A stretch of 20,081 bases of DNA from Basidiobolus ranarum. Taxonomy: Eukaryota > Basidiobolomycota > Basidiobolomycetes > Basidiobolales. Location of the stretch: NCBI GenBank assembly GCA_040143965.1, contig JASJQH010007110.1:1-20081 (forward strand), written 5' to 3'. Position 1 is the first letter of the stretch; each line of letters begins with the position of its first letter. The position numbers and the translations under genes are program-made. Of this stretch, positions 19,510 to 20,081 are shown in pieces. A model generated the notes under the pieces. It had not been told where the DNA came from and made no database searches. It saw only the letters and a list, made by a program, of their open reading frames with translations.

Positions 19510-20081
19510 TTAAAACCCAAAGAATCGCTTGTAGAGACCAGCGACTCCGCCAAATCCACTTTTATCCGACGTATCGTAGCTACCAGCCCCTTGCTCATTA
19601 CCATTCTTGTCACCACCTCCGCTTGAACTCATTTCATCGCTAGAATCACCTTCGTTATCGCCATAGTGGCCTATATCATCATCACCACCACTATTGCTCT
19701 CCATATCACCACCTTCGTTATCGTGATTCATGTCTTCGTCGTCTTCATCATGCCCTCCGCCATTACCGGCGCCATATTTTCCTGCACCCCCACCATTGCC
19801 TCCTCCATTACCGCCATACCCACCTGTGTCTCCACCACCATTTCCATTCATGTCGCCCCCAGAGCCACCACCGTTACCGGTATTATATGCACCAGCACCT
19901 CCACCATTACCTCCCTTGCGATCAGTGGACCTACCGCCGTTGCCGCTCATGTCACCACCACCATTTCCGCTCATATCACCACCGTTGCCTGTATTATATG
20001 CGCCAGCACCTCCACCATTACCTCCCATGTCAGAACCGAGTCGAGCTACGATGCAACGCAGGGATCCGCGTAAAACTACGC
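19510..20081 (-). CDS. glycine/asparagine-rich repeat protein, possibly 5'-partial
   Basis: From the first ATG (20028) the ORF gives 172 residues. The same frame stays open upstream to the window edge, so the true start may lie outside. Residues 1-95 from that ATG are built of GGNGGG, GDMSGNGG and GAGAYNTGNGG units with two near-identical copies of GGNGGGAGAYNTGNGG. Residues about 96-140 are strongly acidic (HDEDDEDMNHDNEGGDME). The end is more ordered, GFGGVAGLYKRFFGF. No catalytic motif or membrane segment is visible. Such composition is typical of disordered, aggregation- or wall-associated proteins, and the acidic part could bind metal or basic partners; both are guesses. The opposite strand is also open (19666-20073) because of the repeats, but its threonine/isoleucine-rich translation looks like a shadow. 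The nearby AATAAA favours the minus strand. Confidence 0.5.
   Translation of the reverse strand, partial: VVLRGSLRCIVARLGSDMGGNGGGAGAYNTGNGGDMSGNGGGDMSGNGGRSTDRKGGNGGGAGAYNTGNGGGSGGDMNGNGGGDTGGYGGNGGGNGGGAGKYGAGNGGGHDEDDEDMNHDNEGGDMESNSGGDDDIGHYGDNEGDSSDEMSSSGGGDKNGNEQGAGSYDTSDKSGFGGVAGLYKRFFGF
19870..20026 (-). repeat. 46-bp direct repeat in the glycine-rich gene
   Basis: The blocks 19870-19915 and 19981-20026 match except for three bases, with starts 111 bp apart, a multiple of three. They encode the repeated GGNGGGAGAYNTGNGG unit. The high DNA identity points to a recent in-frame duplication and to likely length variation between strains. Confidence 0.8.

Noticed and set aside
19666-20073. 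135-codon plus-strand frame rich in isoleucine and threonine
   Set aside because: It is the reverse complement of a glycine-codon repeat tract, which removes stops on both strands. The polyadenylation signal and the ordered C terminus favour the minus-strand gene.

Overview
The window looks like nuclear DNA of a fungus, or a close relative. It is AT-rich. Its genes carry short spliceosomal introns (59-121 nt), several with branch points close to TACTAAC. It encodes a mitochondrial citrate synthase, the spliceosomal protein SmD3, a COPII coat protein of the Sec24C/D (Sfb3/Lst1) branch and a Pmp3-type membrane peptide. Long, nearly gene-free spacers with old repeats are more like an early-diverging, repeat-bearing fungal genome than a compact yeast. 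I cannot name the species from sequence alone.

Layout. Positions 1-6180 hold almost no recognisable genes. They contain three diverged copies of one short repeat family, 1119-1496 and 4561-4888 on the plus strand and 1676-2155 on the minus strand, with inverted ends on the first two and no visible protein. They also hold one unassigned possible membrane-protein ORF (2806-3180, minus). The citrate synthase gene (6181-7761, minus) has three exons, and its mitochondrial targeting peptide is confined to the first two. From 7862 to 13056 there is no identified gene. This spacer has a GC-richer patch near 8590-8770, an 18-bp perfect palindrome, and an unexplained frame that is nearly open across 10086-10832.

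The right third is dense. SmD3 (13132-13713, minus, three exons) and a Sec24C/D-type gene (14139-17980, plus, seven exons) are transcribed divergently from a 425-bp spacer. That spacer has two closely spaced ACGTG motifs. The Sec24 gene contains a probable GC-AG intron and a run of 15-residue repeats in its disordered N terminus. A 58-residue Pmp3/UPF0057 peptide follows (18873-19049, plus). A glycine/asparagine-rich, acidic repeat protein (19510 to at least 20028, minus) runs up to the right edge of the window and may be cut by it.

The genes do not form one pathway. Citrate synthase serves the TCA cycle, SmD3 pre-mRNA splicing, Sec24 ER export and Pmp3 plasma-membrane potential and salt tolerance. 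They read as ordinary housekeeping neighbours. I found no CRISPR array, rRNA, convincing tRNA or intact transposon gene, and no clear evidence of an undescribed multi-gene system. The least explained items are the inverted-end repeat family and the long near-open frame at 10086-10832.
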